Shown: positions 35,157-46,829 of the stretch, piece by piece
Layout of the letters: every line of letters starts with the position of its first letter
Position numbering within the stretch: position 1 is the first letter of the stretch
Origin: Chaenocephalus aceratus
Lineage: Eukaryota > Chordata > Actinopteri > Perciformes > Channichthyidae
Reading direction: 5' to 3'
DNA: 64,000 nt
Assembly: GCA_023974075.1 (NCBI GenBank)
Contig: CM043785.1
Location: 22,943,169-23,007,168 of the forward strand
The notes under the pieces: model-generated
The model's input: only the letters and a program-made list of their open reading frames with translations
What the model was told of the DNA's origin: nothing
The model's database searches: none
Program-made: the position numbers and the translations under genes

Positions 35157-37862
35157 CTAACTATAAGCTTTATCAAAAAGGAAGGTCTTAAGCGCACTCT
35201 TAAAAACGGATAGGGTGTCTGCCACCCGAACACAAACTGGATGCTGATTCCACAAATGTGGAGCTTGATAAGAAAAGGCTCTGGCTCCCATTGTACTTTT
35301 AGAGATTCTAGGAACAACCAACAACCCTGCATTCTTGGAATGCAATGCCCTAGTAGGACAGTAGGGTATAATGAGTTCTTTAAGGTAAGATGGCGCCTGC
35401 CCATTAAGGGCTTTGTAGGCGAGAAGAAGAATTTTAAATTCTATCCTGTGTTCTATAGGGAGCCAGTGTAAGGCAGCCAGAACAGGAGTAATGTGGTCCC
35501 TTTTCCTAACTCTGGTTAGTACACGAGCTGCAGCATTTTGAATCAGCTGAAGCGACTTGACTGACTTCTTGGTACTCCCTGATAATAAGGAGTTACAATA
35601 ATCCAGCCTTGAAGTAACAAATGAATGGACTAGTTTCTCTGCATCATTTTGAGGCAAGATATGCCTGATTTTTGCAATGTTACGTAGATGGAAGTAGGCG
35701 GTCCTTGAAATAGATGTTATGTGGGCGTTAAAGGATAAATCCTGATCAAATATAACACCAAGATTTCTTACAGTCTCACTGGAGGCCAAATTAATGCCAT
35801 CCATAGTTAGTATATCTTTAGATAATTTGTTTCGTAGATTCTTCGGGCCAAGTACAATAACTTCAGTTTTGGTCGTGTTTAACATCAAAACGTTTAAGGT
35901 CATCCACGTTTTTAAGTCCTTAAGGCAGTCTTGAATTTTATTTAGATGATTAATTTCATCAGGCTTCATTGATAAATATAGTTGAGTATCATCCGCATAA
36001 CAATGAAAGTTTACAGAATGATTCCTTATAATATTTCCTAACGGAAGCATATATAATGTGAACAAAATAGGTCCGAGCACTGAGCCCTGTGGCACTCCAT
36101 GGCTAACTTTGGTTTGCGTGGAAGATTCATCGTTAACACGTACAAACTGAGAGCGTTCAGATAGATAGGACCTAAACCAGCCTAAAGCAGTTCCCTGTAT
36201 GCCAACTAAGTGCTCTAGTCTTTGCAATAGGATATCATGGTCGATAGTATCAAATACAGCACTGAGATCGAGCAAAACAAGAATAGAGACAAGTCCCTTG
36301 TCTGAGGCTATTAGAATGTCATTTGTGACTTTAACCAGAGCTGTCTCTGTGCTATGATGTGTTCTAAAGCCAGACTGAAAATCTTCAAATAAATCATTGT
36401 TCTTTAAGTAATCACACAACTGTTTTGCGACCGCTTTCTCAAGAATTTTTGAGAGGAACAGAAGATTAGAAATAGGTCTATAGTTGGATAAAACCTCTGG
36501 ATCGAGGTTGTGCTTTTTAAGAAGCGGTTTTATCACTGCTACTTTGAATGATTGTGGAACATAGCCTGATACTAAAGACATATTCATAATATTTAATAAA
36601 GAAGTGCTAATTAATGGAAAAACTTCCTTCAACAGCTTAGTTGGAATTGGGTCTAACATGCACGTTGATGATTTAGAAGAGACAATCATTGAATGTAATT
36701 GTTCAAGGTTTATGGCTGAAAAGCATTCTAGTTTACTATCTAGTGTAATATTAGAACTTACGTTTCCGGGAGCTGTTGATAACACTATACTGGTCAAAGG
36801 CAAGAGGTCATTAATTTTGTTTCTAAGAGTAACAATTTTATCGTTAAAAAAGCACATAAAATCATTGCTACTGAGTGCTATGGGAATAGAAGGCTCAATC
36901 GAGCTGTGGCTCTCTGTCAGCCTGGCTACAGTGCTGAAAATAAATCTTGCATTATTCTTATTCTCATCTATTAATGAAGAGTAGTAGGCTGCTCTCGCTT
37001 TACGCAGTGCTTTCTTATATTCATTGAGAGTAATATACCAAATTAAACGAGATTCTTCAAGTTTAGTGGAACGCCATATCCTTTCAAGTTGTCTAGACTT
37101 TTGCTTTATTTTGCGGGTTTCGGCATTATGCCATGGAGCTAATCTATGTTGTTTTATTTCCTTCTTTTTCAAAGGAGCAACAGAGTCTAATTTTATTCGT
37201 TGCGCATCTATAGCACTATCAACAACATGATCAATTTGGGGTGGTGTACATTTTGTATAAGTTTCCTCCCCTACATGCAGACATGCTATCGAGTTAAGTA
37301 TTGGTGGAATCTCTTCCTTAAATGTGGCTATAGCACTAACAGATAGGTTTCTCCTGCAAGAGCTTTTGACTAATGCTTTGTAGTCTCGTAATAGTACTTC
37401 AAAAGTTACTAAGAAATGGTCGGATAAAGCAGGATTATGCGGTTCGACTAATAGTTGCTCAATTTCAATACCATAAGTCAGAACAAGGTCGAGAGTGTGA
37501 TTATAGCAGTGGGTTGGTTTATTTAGACTCTGACAGAAACCAACAGAATCTAATATAGAGTTAAATGCAACAGTAAGGCTATTTTTATCATCGTCAATAT
37601 TAAAGTCACCTACGATAATTACTTTGTCTGTTTTAAGAACCAAAGTTGATAAAAACTCAGAGAATTCTGATAAGAATTCTGAAGAAGGACCTGGTGCACG
37701 ATACACTGTAACAAATAAGATTGGCTGCAAAGTTTTCCAGCTCGGATGCGTAAGACTAAAAACGAGGCTTTCAAAGGAGGTATAATTTAATTTTGGTTTA
37801 GTATTGATAAGTAAACTTGAGTCAAAGATTGCTGCAAAAGATTGCTGCAACTCCACCGTCAT
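35157..37862 (-). CDS. L2 LINE endonuclease-reverse transcriptase, 901-codon open frame
   Basis: Encodes most of an APE-type endonuclease plus a non-LTR reverse transcriptase. Motifs: 'VGDFNID' (84-90) and 'LSDHFLV' (146-152) of the endonuclease; then 'NYRPISNL' (460-467), '[15 protein letters not shown]' (496-510), '[11 protein letters not shown]' (532-542), '[11 protein letters not shown]' (588-598), catalytic 'YADDTQLYL' (622-630), and the C-terminal '[13 protein letters not shown]', '[13 protein letters not shown]'. 'SAVF' replaces the usual 'SAAF' next to the first catalytic Asp. The start Met is not the native one: a 12-13 bp tandem duplication at 37824-37848 shifts the frame inside the endonuclease, and upstream sequence continues the domain in another frame before stopping. 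The product would lack the endonuclease N-terminus. Confidence 0.9.
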   Translation of the reverse strand: MTVELQQSFAAIFDSSLLINTKPKLNYTSFESLVFSLTHPSWKTLQPILFVTVYRAPGPSSEFLSEFSEFLSTLVLKTDKVIIVGDFNIDDDKNSLTVAFNSILDSVGFCQSLNKPTHCYNHTLDLVLTYGIEIEQLLVEPHNPALSDHFLVTFEVLLRDYKALVKSSCRRNLSVSAIATFKEEIPPILNSIACLHVGEETYTKCTPPQIDHVVDSAIDAQRIKLDSVAPLKKKEIKQHRLAPWHNAETRKIKQKSRQLERIWRSTKLEESRLIWYITLNEYKKALRKARAAYYSSLIDENKNNARFIFSTVARLTESHSSIEPSIPIALSSNDFMCFFNDKIVTLRNKINDLLPLTSIVLSTAPGNVSSNITLDSKLECFSAINLEQLHSMIVSSKSSTCMLDPIPTKLLKEVFPLISTSLLNIMNMSLVSGYVPQSFKVAVIKPLLKKHNLDPEVLSNYRPISNLLFLSKILEKAVAKQLCDYLKNNDLFEDFQSGFRTHHSTETALVKVTNDILIASDKGLVSILVLLDLSAVFDTIDHDILLQRLEHLVGIQGTALGWFRSYLSERSQFVRVNDESSTQTKVSHGVPQGSVLGPILFTLYMLPLGNIIRNHSVNFHCYADDTQLYLSMKPDEINHLNKIQDCLKDLKTWMTLNVLMLNTTKTEVIVLGPKNLRNKLSKDILTMDGINLASSETVRNLGVIFDQDLSFNAHITSISRTAYFHLRNIAKIRHILPQNDAEKLVHSFVTSRLDYCNSLLSGSTKKSVKSLQLIQNAAARVLTRVRKRDHITPVLAALHWLPIEHRIEFKILLLAYKALNGQAPSYLKELIIPYCPTRALHSKNAGLLVVPRISKSTMGARAFSYQAPHLWNQHPVCVRVADTLSVFKSALKTFLFDKAYS

Positions 37863-37972
37863 AACTCACTACTTTAGTCACCAAAGGTGGAATCTATAGA
37901 CATAAGCAGCAATAACAACTTAGTTTGGAGTTATACGTTTTTCTCTCATGTTAGCTAGCTGGTAAGACTCAA

Positions 37973-38300
37973 AACAGTTGATGAAATGATACCACCAGCA
38001 CCAGAAGAGCTGAAACCCCTCCTTCAAGCAGTGAACACTCTGGTCATCTCCACAGCTTAGTGTGAACGTGGGTTTAGTCTTAGTCAGATGAACATTTTAA
38101 CCACAACTAGAAGCTCCCTAGAGGTGTCATGTCAGCCTTCCTTTTTATCAAGTGCTGGCCCTCCACTGAACAAGTTCAGACCAGAGGTATATGTCAAGAC
38201 TTGGCTTCAAAGCCATTGCTTAGCTAACAATCCGAAAGCAAGAGCCAGACAAATTGAGACCAAAAAGCATGATTATGAAAATCTTTGGAAACTTCTATGA
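37973..38300 (+). pseudogene. hAT transposase C-terminal (dimerisation) region
   Basis: One frame runs from about 37973 to the stop after 38300 and contains the hAT C-terminal signature: 'ISTA' then a TAG (38058-38060) then 'CERGFS', 'MNILTTTRSSL', 'GPPLNKFRPEVYVKTWL'. In intact relatives the position of the stop is usually Glu (STAECERGFS). The style resembles the KIAA1586/C17orf113-like group of hAT-derived proteins. The upstream catalytic core is not recognisable; the frame begins right where the L2 above is truncated. Confidence 0.7.
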
Positions 38301-38319
38301 GATGGGGGAGAGTGGAGTA

Positions 38320-39165
38320 GGTAAACTGCATTGGAGTCTTTGCTCTAGGCGTAGTGTGTTCTCTGACAGCAATACGCCAGCCATAATGTCCCTGTACCCG
38401 CATAGCGCTCTCCTTTAGAGAGCACTCCCTGCGGTTCATCCCTCTCTGCGCACGCCCATTAGCCACCTCCTTTACAGGAGCTACAGCTGGGGCAGCGAAT
38501 GGGGAATTTGTACGGTTAACATTGCATGTAGGCCTAAGTGTAGCCTTTGTGGAAACAAAATACACTTAGATTTGGATACAGATCAACTTCATTCTTATTA
38601 GAAAACGTAGTGATCTGTGCATTATACAGTGAGGAGGCGGGATTCGCCCCCTCGTCCCGGGCGGAGAGATGTTCTCCCCCCGCCAGCCAGTCTTTGAACG
38701 CACCGTGGCCCGCCCTCGGGGGAGGGGGGCCGCGTGCGCCGTCACAATGAACCGGACATTATGGGGGAAAGTGGAATTGTGGAGAGAAATTACTCTTACT
38801 CTGGGATAAATGCAATAGTCTTTACTGAATGCATTTTTCCCACACACACACACCTCCCTCCAGAACTAGAGTTTACAAACGTAAACCACCGTTCTCCTGC
38901 CGGGGTCCCTGAACGCACCGCGGCCACTCTCACGAGGGCCGCGCGCCCACGTATTAACGCTGTATTTCCCATTGCAACGGTGAAATGCATTAATCGGAGC
39001 CATTATACTAGGCAAGGTGTGTTTTCTGACAACAGCACGCCGGCAATAGCGTCTCTTGAACCCGCACAGTGCTTTGACAGCACTCGGTTTATTCCACTCA
39101 CGTGCACACGCCCACCTGCTGGCTCCCTATACTGGAGTTTACAGCAGGGGCGGGGAGTGTAGGAC
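38320..39165. repeat. GC-rich diverged direct repeat pair
   Basis: A block of about 180 bp (GTGTTCTCTGACA.CA, CGCC.GC.ATA.TGTC, CACGCCCA..AGCC) at 38325-38510 recurs, diverged, at 38995-39165 (GTGTTTTCTGACAACAGCAC, CACACGCCCACCTGCTGGC). Between them lie GC-rich sequences sharing 'GAACGCACCG.GGCC'. Open frames on both strands here have no domain. A decayed LTR pair is possible but unproven. Confidence 0.5.
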
Positions 39166-39169
39166 AGTG

Positions 39170-42160
39170 TTTTCTTCCTCTGGGAATGGGCAAGAAGCAG
39201 CTACGCTGCGACTAATCCTCATCCCGTGAGCAAAGAGCCCTTCCGTAAACACGGGGGCTCCCAGGAGATCAACACGATCCTCTTTGGAAAGTGCCACGCG
39301 GCGTGATATCCCAGGGACATCACACGGCGGGCAGCGGTGGCGGCCTGTGATGAAGTAGGGGCGACCCTATATCACGTGAAGCCACCGAGCACCGGTCCCT
39401 GGGGGAAGAGAGTACCCATAGAGTCCAGTAGAGGGCGGAGCCTGTGAGAGATATAACATGCATGTTGTTTTAGGAGTATAATAATTATCTTTATGCTGGT
39501 TGGTCTCCCACCCTTGGCGGGTTATCAGCACAAATTATGTCCCCATATGATAAAATCCACCATCCCCCCTGATTTGTTTTTTACAACTTGAGTACTGCTC
39601 GCGCGCACACAAAATATCTCGTTCCACACACACACAGAACCGAGCTTGAATGAAACACAGAGACCCAGACGTACTTGTACTGTACTGTAGCATATTATTT
39701 TCGAATCAATCTATTTTTTCATTATGAATCTTTTTTTGTCATAAAAATGTTTCATCCTTGTCTCTTGCCTGGTCTCTTGCCTGGTCCCTGTCATGCCTCT
39801 GCCCCCCAGATATGAAGGAGATTTCACAGAGAGAAGGATTACTTGACTGGAACGCTGCCCTCATCTCTGCTGGTGTACTGTGGCGAATTTCAGTCTGGCG
39901 AGCTACCCATCGACCTATCTAAAAGGAAGATAACTATTACACTTACCCACAACGGTGGTGGCTTGTACATCTTTTTTTCCTCTTCACAAGTTGAGAGCCA
40001 ATAACTGATTGATTATTGACTGTTTTGATACTATGTTGAATATGTTATAACTATATGTGTATAGAAGTAATGTGATAAGTTTTCTTTCATTTTATTTAAG
40101 AGTCTGAAATAAGATTTCAAATACAGAGTGCTAAAATTAGAATATATAGCTTAGCTACTAAAATTAAATAAAACCATCAGTTTAAATTAAAACAGAAATA
40201 ATAACACTAAATTATATCAAAATAGGTAAAAATAATTAGAACCAGGATACTCTCAAATGTAATAACACGGTAACTGAATATATATGTATATAACATGTTT
40301 ATCTGAAAGAAAGAGGGAACGGAGAATACATATTATAGCTTTCTTTACCTTTTCCAAACAACGTCTGCTTTGTGTCTTTTTCACTTTTGTTGCACAGTAT
40401 CCATATTCTCCTGAACGACTTTGACTTCTGATGTGCTGGTCCACACACTGACATTTCTACACTTATATTAGAGAGGTTTGATTGAAACTGATTCGTATAA
40501 ATAATTATGTGCTCAGCATTAACTGTTGGAGCTCGTGTTATATGTAGGCTTAGATGTTAAGGTTTATTTTATTTACTATGTAACACTGAACATTTAGCCT
40601 TGACTGAAATAATGAGTTTCTGGCCATCTTGTGCAAGAGGTGTTCACCTTTTCCTAGAGTGCCTATCATAAAGTGTTTATTGGTTTATGAGCCATGTCTA
40701 GTGGTAATAAAACTCAATGCTATTACATATATTGATTTTGTATTGGCATACTTGTAAGATTCGTATTCGCCACTGTAAACCTGGGTAATCTCTTGGGCAA
40801 GCTCTCTTTGCATAAATGATAGAATCAAAGGCTCATTTTGTAGTACATTGTTAAAACTGTGTTCAATGCTTTTTTTCATTCTATTTATGATTTACAAACC
40901 AAATTCACATGCATAGTGTATCATAGGCATAGAGAATGAGATATATCTCACTGCAGCATTGTTCTTACTGACATGTCTGTCTGTCTCCATTGATCTATGT
41001 ATCTCTCTCTCCATCTGTCTTATCTATCTGTCTTTCATTTGCCATGTCTCCTCTGCTCTCCTGTGCACAGTCTCTCGTTACCATAACAACCCTAGAATCC
41101 TGTGCCCTTCAAAACAATTAGCATTCAACACTGTTGCTCCTGCCAACACTAACCACAACCATCCATCCTGATCCACCCATCACAGGACCTCATAGATCCT
41201 GCAATACAATAAAGGAAAATGGTCTGATGTGTTTGTACAGGCCCACAGGCTAGTATTGTATACTTACAATACATCTGCCAACAATAGCTAATAGCCAATA
41301 GAAAAAAAAAAAACTTGGCCCCCTGCCATATTTATCTACCGTAATTAATTCATCACTGTCATCAAAGTCGTGATTTCCGGCTGATCTTGGATGAATGAAT
41401 GCCCGGATCTCTTTCTCTAAGCGTACAAAAGTGCAATGTTCAGAGTAATGACTTCTAATTGCTTTAATCTTCCCCTTTTTCGAGTGATATGACAAGCAAA
41501 GCTTAATTACCTTGACTAACAGATACTGCTTTTATTGAGAAGCATTCAGGCTACAGTCTTTGAGACCTGAAGGTCTGACTTTGAAATCAGTTCAGTAACT
41601 TTCTGGCTCAAAATATATAACTGAAACTGTTTCACCATGCGTTTATCATCTTGTCTGGCTTTGGACTTGAGCCTAATAGACAAAGATTAATTTGAGAGAT
41701 ACTCTAAGTGAATTAGTTGAACTTCTCTGCCAAACAGACCAAATTAAACTTTTAAGGGTTAAGAACATCCGGAGAGATTTGTCTCAAAGAGAAATCTATT
41801 TATTTCTGTGACTCAGACTGTACACACAGAAAACCAGTATCAATCAGCATCACCATGAGCAAATAAATACGAAATGCTATGCAAATACACTCACATATCA
41901 TTAAACTAAATTCACATCATGTTTATAAATGTGCTATATAAATAAAACTTGATTTGATCATGTCACCAGTACAAGATTTAGGGCAGCATCACTTATACAG
42001 CTAGAGTTAATCTAACACATCAGATATAATTGTGGTAGGAAAAAAGTAATAGTTATACAAATTAGATCTGTTAATGTTGTGAACGTTTTGCAGATGACAC
42101 AACACTTAAGATACTATAGTATAAAGTAGGTCTTGATCAACGTGAGGAGACAATCTATTA
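39170..42160. other. Largely featureless AT-rich stretch
   Basis: About 3 kb without a gene. A GC-rich part (39170-39440) may continue the preceding repeat. A LINE tail of the AAATGTGCTATATAAATAAA type lies at 41925-41958 and short (TCTG/ATCT)n runs at about 40975-41035. Frames up to 107 residues have no recognisable domain. Confidence 0.45.
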
Positions 42161-42163
42161 AAA

Positions 42164-42723
42164 TGTCATGGTTCACAGAGTTAGTGTTAGGTTTCCCGAG
42201 AAGTGACTGGAGATGAGAACCCGCTATGCAAGCACTACAACTGAGACTGTGGTGAAGTGTCAAAAAGGCTTTATTTTGTCCACGACACTGACAAGGAGTT
42301 GACGAAGCACACATAGAGGGAAGACGTGGAGCTGGGCTGCTCAGGAGGGGAGGCTGGACGTGGCAGACAGAGCGGCTGGAGTATGTGGATCTGGAACAGG
42401 AAAAACAAGCAGGATTAGGAAATGATCTCCCTTCACTAGGAGCATCAAAAAGTCATTAGGAAAAAACACTAGTAGGCCTGGACGATAGTTTACCACTGAA
42501 GAATAAACGAAGAACTGGCGAAGTCTGAAGATGGGAACCAGGGTTTTAAGCAGGTGCAGGTGAGTAGTGGCAATCAGTGAGATGAGCAGCAGCTGAGGAG
42601 GTGAGTTGGCGGGAATCGGAATGTAGGTAGCCACGCCCAGCCAGGGAGACAGACACATAGACAAACAGACAAAACAAACACAGAAAGGGGAAAAAGAAGG
42701 AGGAAGTACTGCAGATCCTCACA
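42164..42723 (-). repeat. Probable solo Ty3/Gypsy-type LTR
   Basis: On the minus strand it starts TGTGAGGATCTGCAG and ends ACCATGACA. It contains a 'CTTAAAACCCTGGTTCCC' core-promoter-like block and, about 110 bp before the end, an AATAAAG signal followed by GCCTTTTTGACACTTC, an arrangement I know from fish Gypsy LTRs. No primer binding site or polypurine tract is adjacent and flanking duplications are not evident, so a solo or rearranged LTR is likely. Confidence 0.5.
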
Positions 42724-43643
42724 GTTAGAGCACAATACGAGTGTTGCATAAAGTACGGCTTGTGAGATATAGCCTACAGCTAATTATGTGCTTAATATTT
42801 GTATTGCAATGTAACAGCGCAGCTGCCCTGAGGTGAATTTAAACTTCCAACTTTTTTTTTAAAGTGCAAACTTAAAGTGCTGTATAACAAATTAGCTCCC
42901 TGGCAAAATTGATCTCCACAAACGGGTAATGTTACAGACGGCTGCAGCCAGTTGTCCAACCCAGTCTCACAAACAAACATGTAATAACTACGTTGGTCCA
43001 CAATTTGGGACGTAGTATTTCTACAAAAACGCCTCTGAAATTGTAAGATCCCTACGTTTTTTTTCACCATTCATTCCAATGGCTGGCGTCTATGTCACGT
43101 GATCTTCAAATTTCTGCCTGGAAAAAAAAAACATGGCCGACATTTGTTTTATTCTCTGTGGAAAATGCCTATTTTAAGGTTAGTTTGGCCAATAAAATGC
43201 GTTTTGATGTCATTTGATGCGAGAAATATGAGTTGTTATTTCAGAATATGTGTGCAGTGGATGTACATGATCTTTAGAGAATATTACACCCGGAAGTAAG
43301 TATTCTCTCCGCTTCGCTTGACAAACCCCGTGATAGTCCTCAAGCTCAAGCTTGGATGTTTGAGTGTGCTCCGAGGGTTACGCCGAGCGTCGAACAGCAC
43401 TTGAAATGGGATGGAACCACGGCAGACTGTCCAAAACTGGATTTGAACGGGTCCACCCCGCCCCCCCAGAACTATACATGCTGGCTAATGTGTGTTTCGC
43501 AACATGTTCTATGGCAGGTCTCTACTGGGAATTGTAGTTTTAAAAGACGTTTTCATATTTCCCATAATAAGAAGTTGCCAGTATTAAACTGTGTACATCC
43601 CTGGAGGTTTAGGGGATAGGAACACTCACATTTAAAACATATA

Positions 43644-45275
43644 CACTGAACAAAAATAAATGCAACACTTTTGTTTTTGCTCCCATTTTTCATGAGATGA
43701 ACTCAAAGATCGAAAACATTTTCTATATACACAAAATAACCATTTCTCTCAAATATTGTTCACAAATCTGAAAAAATCTGTGATAGTGAGCACTTCTCCT
43801 TTGCCGAGATAATCCATCCCACCTCACAGGTGTGGCATATCAAGATGCTGATTAGACAGCATGATTATTGCACAGGTGTGCCTTAGGCTGGCCACAATAA
43901 AAGGCCACTCTAAAATGTTCAGTTTTATCACACAGCACAATGACAAAGATGTCGCAAGTTTTGAGGGAGCATGCAATTGGCATGTTGACAGCAAGAATGT
44001 CCACCAGAGCTGTTGCTCGTGAATTGAATGTTCATTTCTCTCCCATAAGCCGTCTCCAAAGGCGTTTCAGAGAATTTGGCAGTACATCCAACCGGCCTCA
44101 CAACCGCAGACCACGTGTAACCACACCAGCCCAGGACCTCCACATCCAGCATGTTCACCTCCAAGATCGTCTGAGACCAGCCACTCGGACAGCTGCTGCA
44201 ACAATCGGGTTTGCATAACCAAAGCATTTCTGCACAAACTGTCAGAAACCGTCTCAGGGAAGCTCATCTGCATGCTCGTCGTCCTCATCGGGGTCTCGAC
44301 CTGACTCCGGTTCGTCGTCGTAACCGACTTGAGTGGGCAAATGCTCACATTCGATGACGTCTGGCACGTTGGAGAGATGTTCTCTTCACGGATGAATCCC
44401 GGTTTTCACTGTTCAGGGCAGATGGCAGACAGCGTGTGTGGCGTTGTGTGGGTGAGCGGTTTTCTGATGTCAATGTTGTGAATCGAGTGGCCTATGGTGG
44501 TGGTGGGGTTATGGTATGGGCAGGCGTATGTTATGGACGACGAACACAGGTGTATTTTATTGATGGCATTGTGAATGCACAGAGATACCATGACGAGATC
44601 CTGAGGCCCATTGTTGTGCCATTCATCCACGACCATCACCTCATGTTGCAGCATGATAATGCACAGCCCCATGTTGCAAGGATCTGTACACAATTCCTGG
44701 AGGCTGAACACATCCCAGTTCTTGCATGGCCAGCATACTCACCGGACATGTCACCCATTGAGCATGTTTGGGATGCTCTGGATCGGTGTATACGACAGCG
44801 TGTTCCAGTTCCTGCCAATATCCAGCAACTTCGCACAGCCATTGAAGAGGAGTGGACCAACATTCCACAGGCCACAATCAACAACCTGATCAACTCTATG
44901 CGAAGGAGATGTGTTGCACTGCGTGAGGCAAATGGTGGTCGCACCAGATACTGACTGGTTTTCGGACCCCCCCAGACCCCCCCAATAAAGCAAAACTGCA
45001 CGTTTCAGAGTGGCCTTTTATTGTGGCCAGCCTAAGGCACACCTGTGCAATAATCATGCTGTCTAATCAGCATCTTAATATGCCACACCTGTGAGGTGGG
45101 ATGGATTATCTCGGCAAAGGAGAAGTGCTCACTATCACAGATTTTTTCAGATTTGTGAACAATATTTGAGAGAAATGGTTATTTGTGTGTATAGAAAATG
45201 TTTTATATATTTGAGTTCATCTCATGAAAAATGGGAGCAAAAACAAAAGTGTTGCATTTATATTTTTGTTCAGTG
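43644..45275 (+). mobile_element. Tc1/mariner transposon with about 270-bp TIRs
   Basis: The ends CACTGAACAAAAATAAATGC and inverse are flanked by TA (43642-43643, 45276-45277). The terminal inverted repeats run from 43644 to about 43918 and 45002 to 45275, unusually long for Tc1. Copies A and C of the surrounding element, especially C at 57540-57560, show the uninterrupted '..CATATAATTAAT..' site, confirming TA duplication. Confidence 0.95.
43940..44954 (+). pseudogene. Tc1-like transposase, frameshift plus nonsense codon
   Basis: The N-terminal frame (43940-44218) has the paired-like helix-turn-helix region ('STRAVARELNVHFSPISRL', 'RPRVT'). A frameshift near 44205-44215 sends it to a TAA. 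The rest continues in the other frame: 'VRNRLREAHL', a TGA at 44355-44357, then 'FTDESRF' (first catalytic Asp), 'HDNAQPHVA' (second Asp) and 'YSPDMSPIEHVWD' (the Glu of DD34E), ending at 44954. All three catalytic residues remain, so two lesions separate this copy from an open frame. The enzyme would cut at the TIRs and insert at TA. Confidence 0.92.
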
Positions 45276-45680
45276 TAATTAATAAATGGGTGAACATTGC
45301 TTTTGCCCATAATGGGCAGCATTAATATATACCCACATGCCAGCTAAGGTCAGAAGAGCTTTATTTAACAGCTGGTCTTATGTCTGTGACCCCTCCTGTT
45401 GTCAATTGATAAGCCTGAAACATGCACTTGTCAAGGTTCAGAGGCAACATTTGCAAATATGGCAGAAGCCATCGATCAGCTTAAGATAAGATATACTTTA
45501 TTGATCCCAAGTTGGAAACATTTGCGTTACATCAGCATGTGTAACAGTTGTAAATATGCAGTGGTGTTTATTTGTAAATCATTTAGTATAATTACACAAA
45601 TTCTGTGCTTTATATTTAATAATTCTGTGTTCTTTATTTATTGATTGTTCAATACCTGACAAGGTCGGAGATGAAACAAT

Positions 45681-45915
45681 TGGGTCGCAGGTTTCTCAAC
45701 AGTGCATTACAAGACATCTATCAATATGTGTGTACCTCCACCATTAAACTGTCGTATTCTGCACATTTCTTATACTATCTACATACATCTTATAAGAGTA
45801 TAATACATATGTATAATATCAGTTAAAATAAGTGCTTCAACATACGTAGTTAACATTGCTGGAGGTATACACACATATTGATAGATGTCTTGTAATGCAC
45901 TGTTGAGGAACCTGC
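45681..45915. repeat. Internal foldback in copy B core
   Basis: GGGTCGCAGGTTTCTCAACA...GGAGGT-type sequence at 45681-45742 (ending at 'GTACCTCCACC') is the inverse of 45860-45920 ('GGAGGTATACAC...CTGCGACCC'), giving arms of about 60 bp around a 120-bp loop. Copy A keeps only the right arm; copy C keeps the left. Confidence 0.7.
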
Positions 45916-46167
45916 GACCCAATTTTTTCATTCAATTTATAACTACACCGTAGTTGTGTGTCAATAAACCTTAGAAAATCTTGAAATCTTGAAAGGGGTG
46001 CAAAATAGTCTTTATATACAGTCTTTGATTAACTATTAGTAGAGAATAACGAGTAATGAATATACTTTATAGGGATCCTATTAATATCTAATAATAAAAA
46101 TAATGAAATGCAATAACATGCTTTAATCACTAGGTGTCCCTTTATATCAGCTGTGCACCGTTATGGT

Positions 46168-46825
46168 CTTTGGACCCTCACATCGTACCAGGAAAAACTT
46201 CCAAATAAACCATACAGTTAAAGGTGGAGTAGGTAAGTTTCAGAAACCGGCTCGAGATACACTCTTTGTTATATTCCATGGAATGATCTTAACATCCCGA
46301 TAGCAATGAATATCTTAAGTGCTTTGATAAAAAATCCATAAAAAAATGTCATCTGTGGAAGCCGTAATACTGTAAAAAGCACGACCAATCCGTTTAGCCG
46401 GCCCGGCTAAACCGATTGGATTGCCGCCCTGTCGGTCAGCCTTCCATCTCGTGCACGCACAAATGTATCTCGTGCCCTCATTGGGCGTGCAGTCATTGGG
46501 CGTGCATTGCACGTTCATGTGTGTTGGAGGAGGTGCTCTGTAAGGAAGTCTGAAGGAAGGGGCGGATTCTTTTCGGCTGTCTACTTTCAGATTTTAGTGC
46601 ACTTGAGCCGGTTTCTGAAACTTACCTACCCCACCTTTAATGGGGAAAAGTGGAAGAAACCTCGAGGAGAGCAACAGAGGGATCCCTCTCCCAGGACGGA
46701 CACTGGACAGACGTGCAATAGATGCCGTGTGTAAATTGAAAAAATAATATCTTTACAATATAGTAGTCTAAATGCTTGGAAATGCATGTGTCTATAATAA
46801 GAAGATGAATCCAGGTGGATTGCAA
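46168..46825 (-). mobile_element. L2 3'-UTR fragment, interrupted by a MITE
   Basis: 46170-46221 and 46637-46825 together match the L2 3' UTR on the minus strand (CCTCACATCGTACxAGGAAAA..., then GGGAAAA.TGG.AGAAACCTC...). Its own 3' tail is missing at 46168, where it meets copy B. The piggyBac-like MITE divides it. Confidence 0.75.
46222..46636. mobile_element. piggyBac-like MITE at TTAA
   Basis: The ends AGGTGGAGTAGGTAAGTTTC and inverse (GAAACTTACCTACCCCACCT) are flanked by TTAA on both sides (46218-46221, 46637-46640); the empty L2 site reads CAGTTTAAAGGGG. The arms extend to GAAACCGGCTCGA. TTAA duplication is the hallmark of piggyBac elements, although the ends do not start with the usual CCC, so another TTAA-targeting superfamily is possible. 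415 bp, no coding. Confidence 0.7.
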
Positions 46826-46829
46826 CAAT

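Larger units (their letters stand above)
31846..37890 (-). mobile_element. L2-type LINE, near full length, split by another element
   Basis: Minus-strand order: endonuclease-RT ORF (to 35157), 3' UTR (35156-34977 and, past the insertion, 32304-31894), then the tail and a run of (CAAT)n on the + strand. The 3' UTR is interrupted by the 32305-34976 element. Without it the LINE is about 3.4 kb. The 5' end seems to fall inside the endonuclease domain near 37890. The long clean ORF marks it as one of the youngest elements in the window, and the insertion as younger still. Confidence 0.85.
42956..46167. mobile_element. Long-TIR DNA element, copy B (right end deleted)
   Basis: Starts CCAACCCAGTCTCACAAAC, matching the first 15 bases of copy C and 12 of 15 of copy A. 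The subterminal part has ACTACGT/ACGTAGT repeats. Block 43060-43270 is the inverse of 34330-34580 in copy A. A Tc1-like element sits at 43644-45275; the shared core resumes at 45278 and stops at 46167, where an L2 tail begins, so the right half is lost. Confidence 0.7.
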
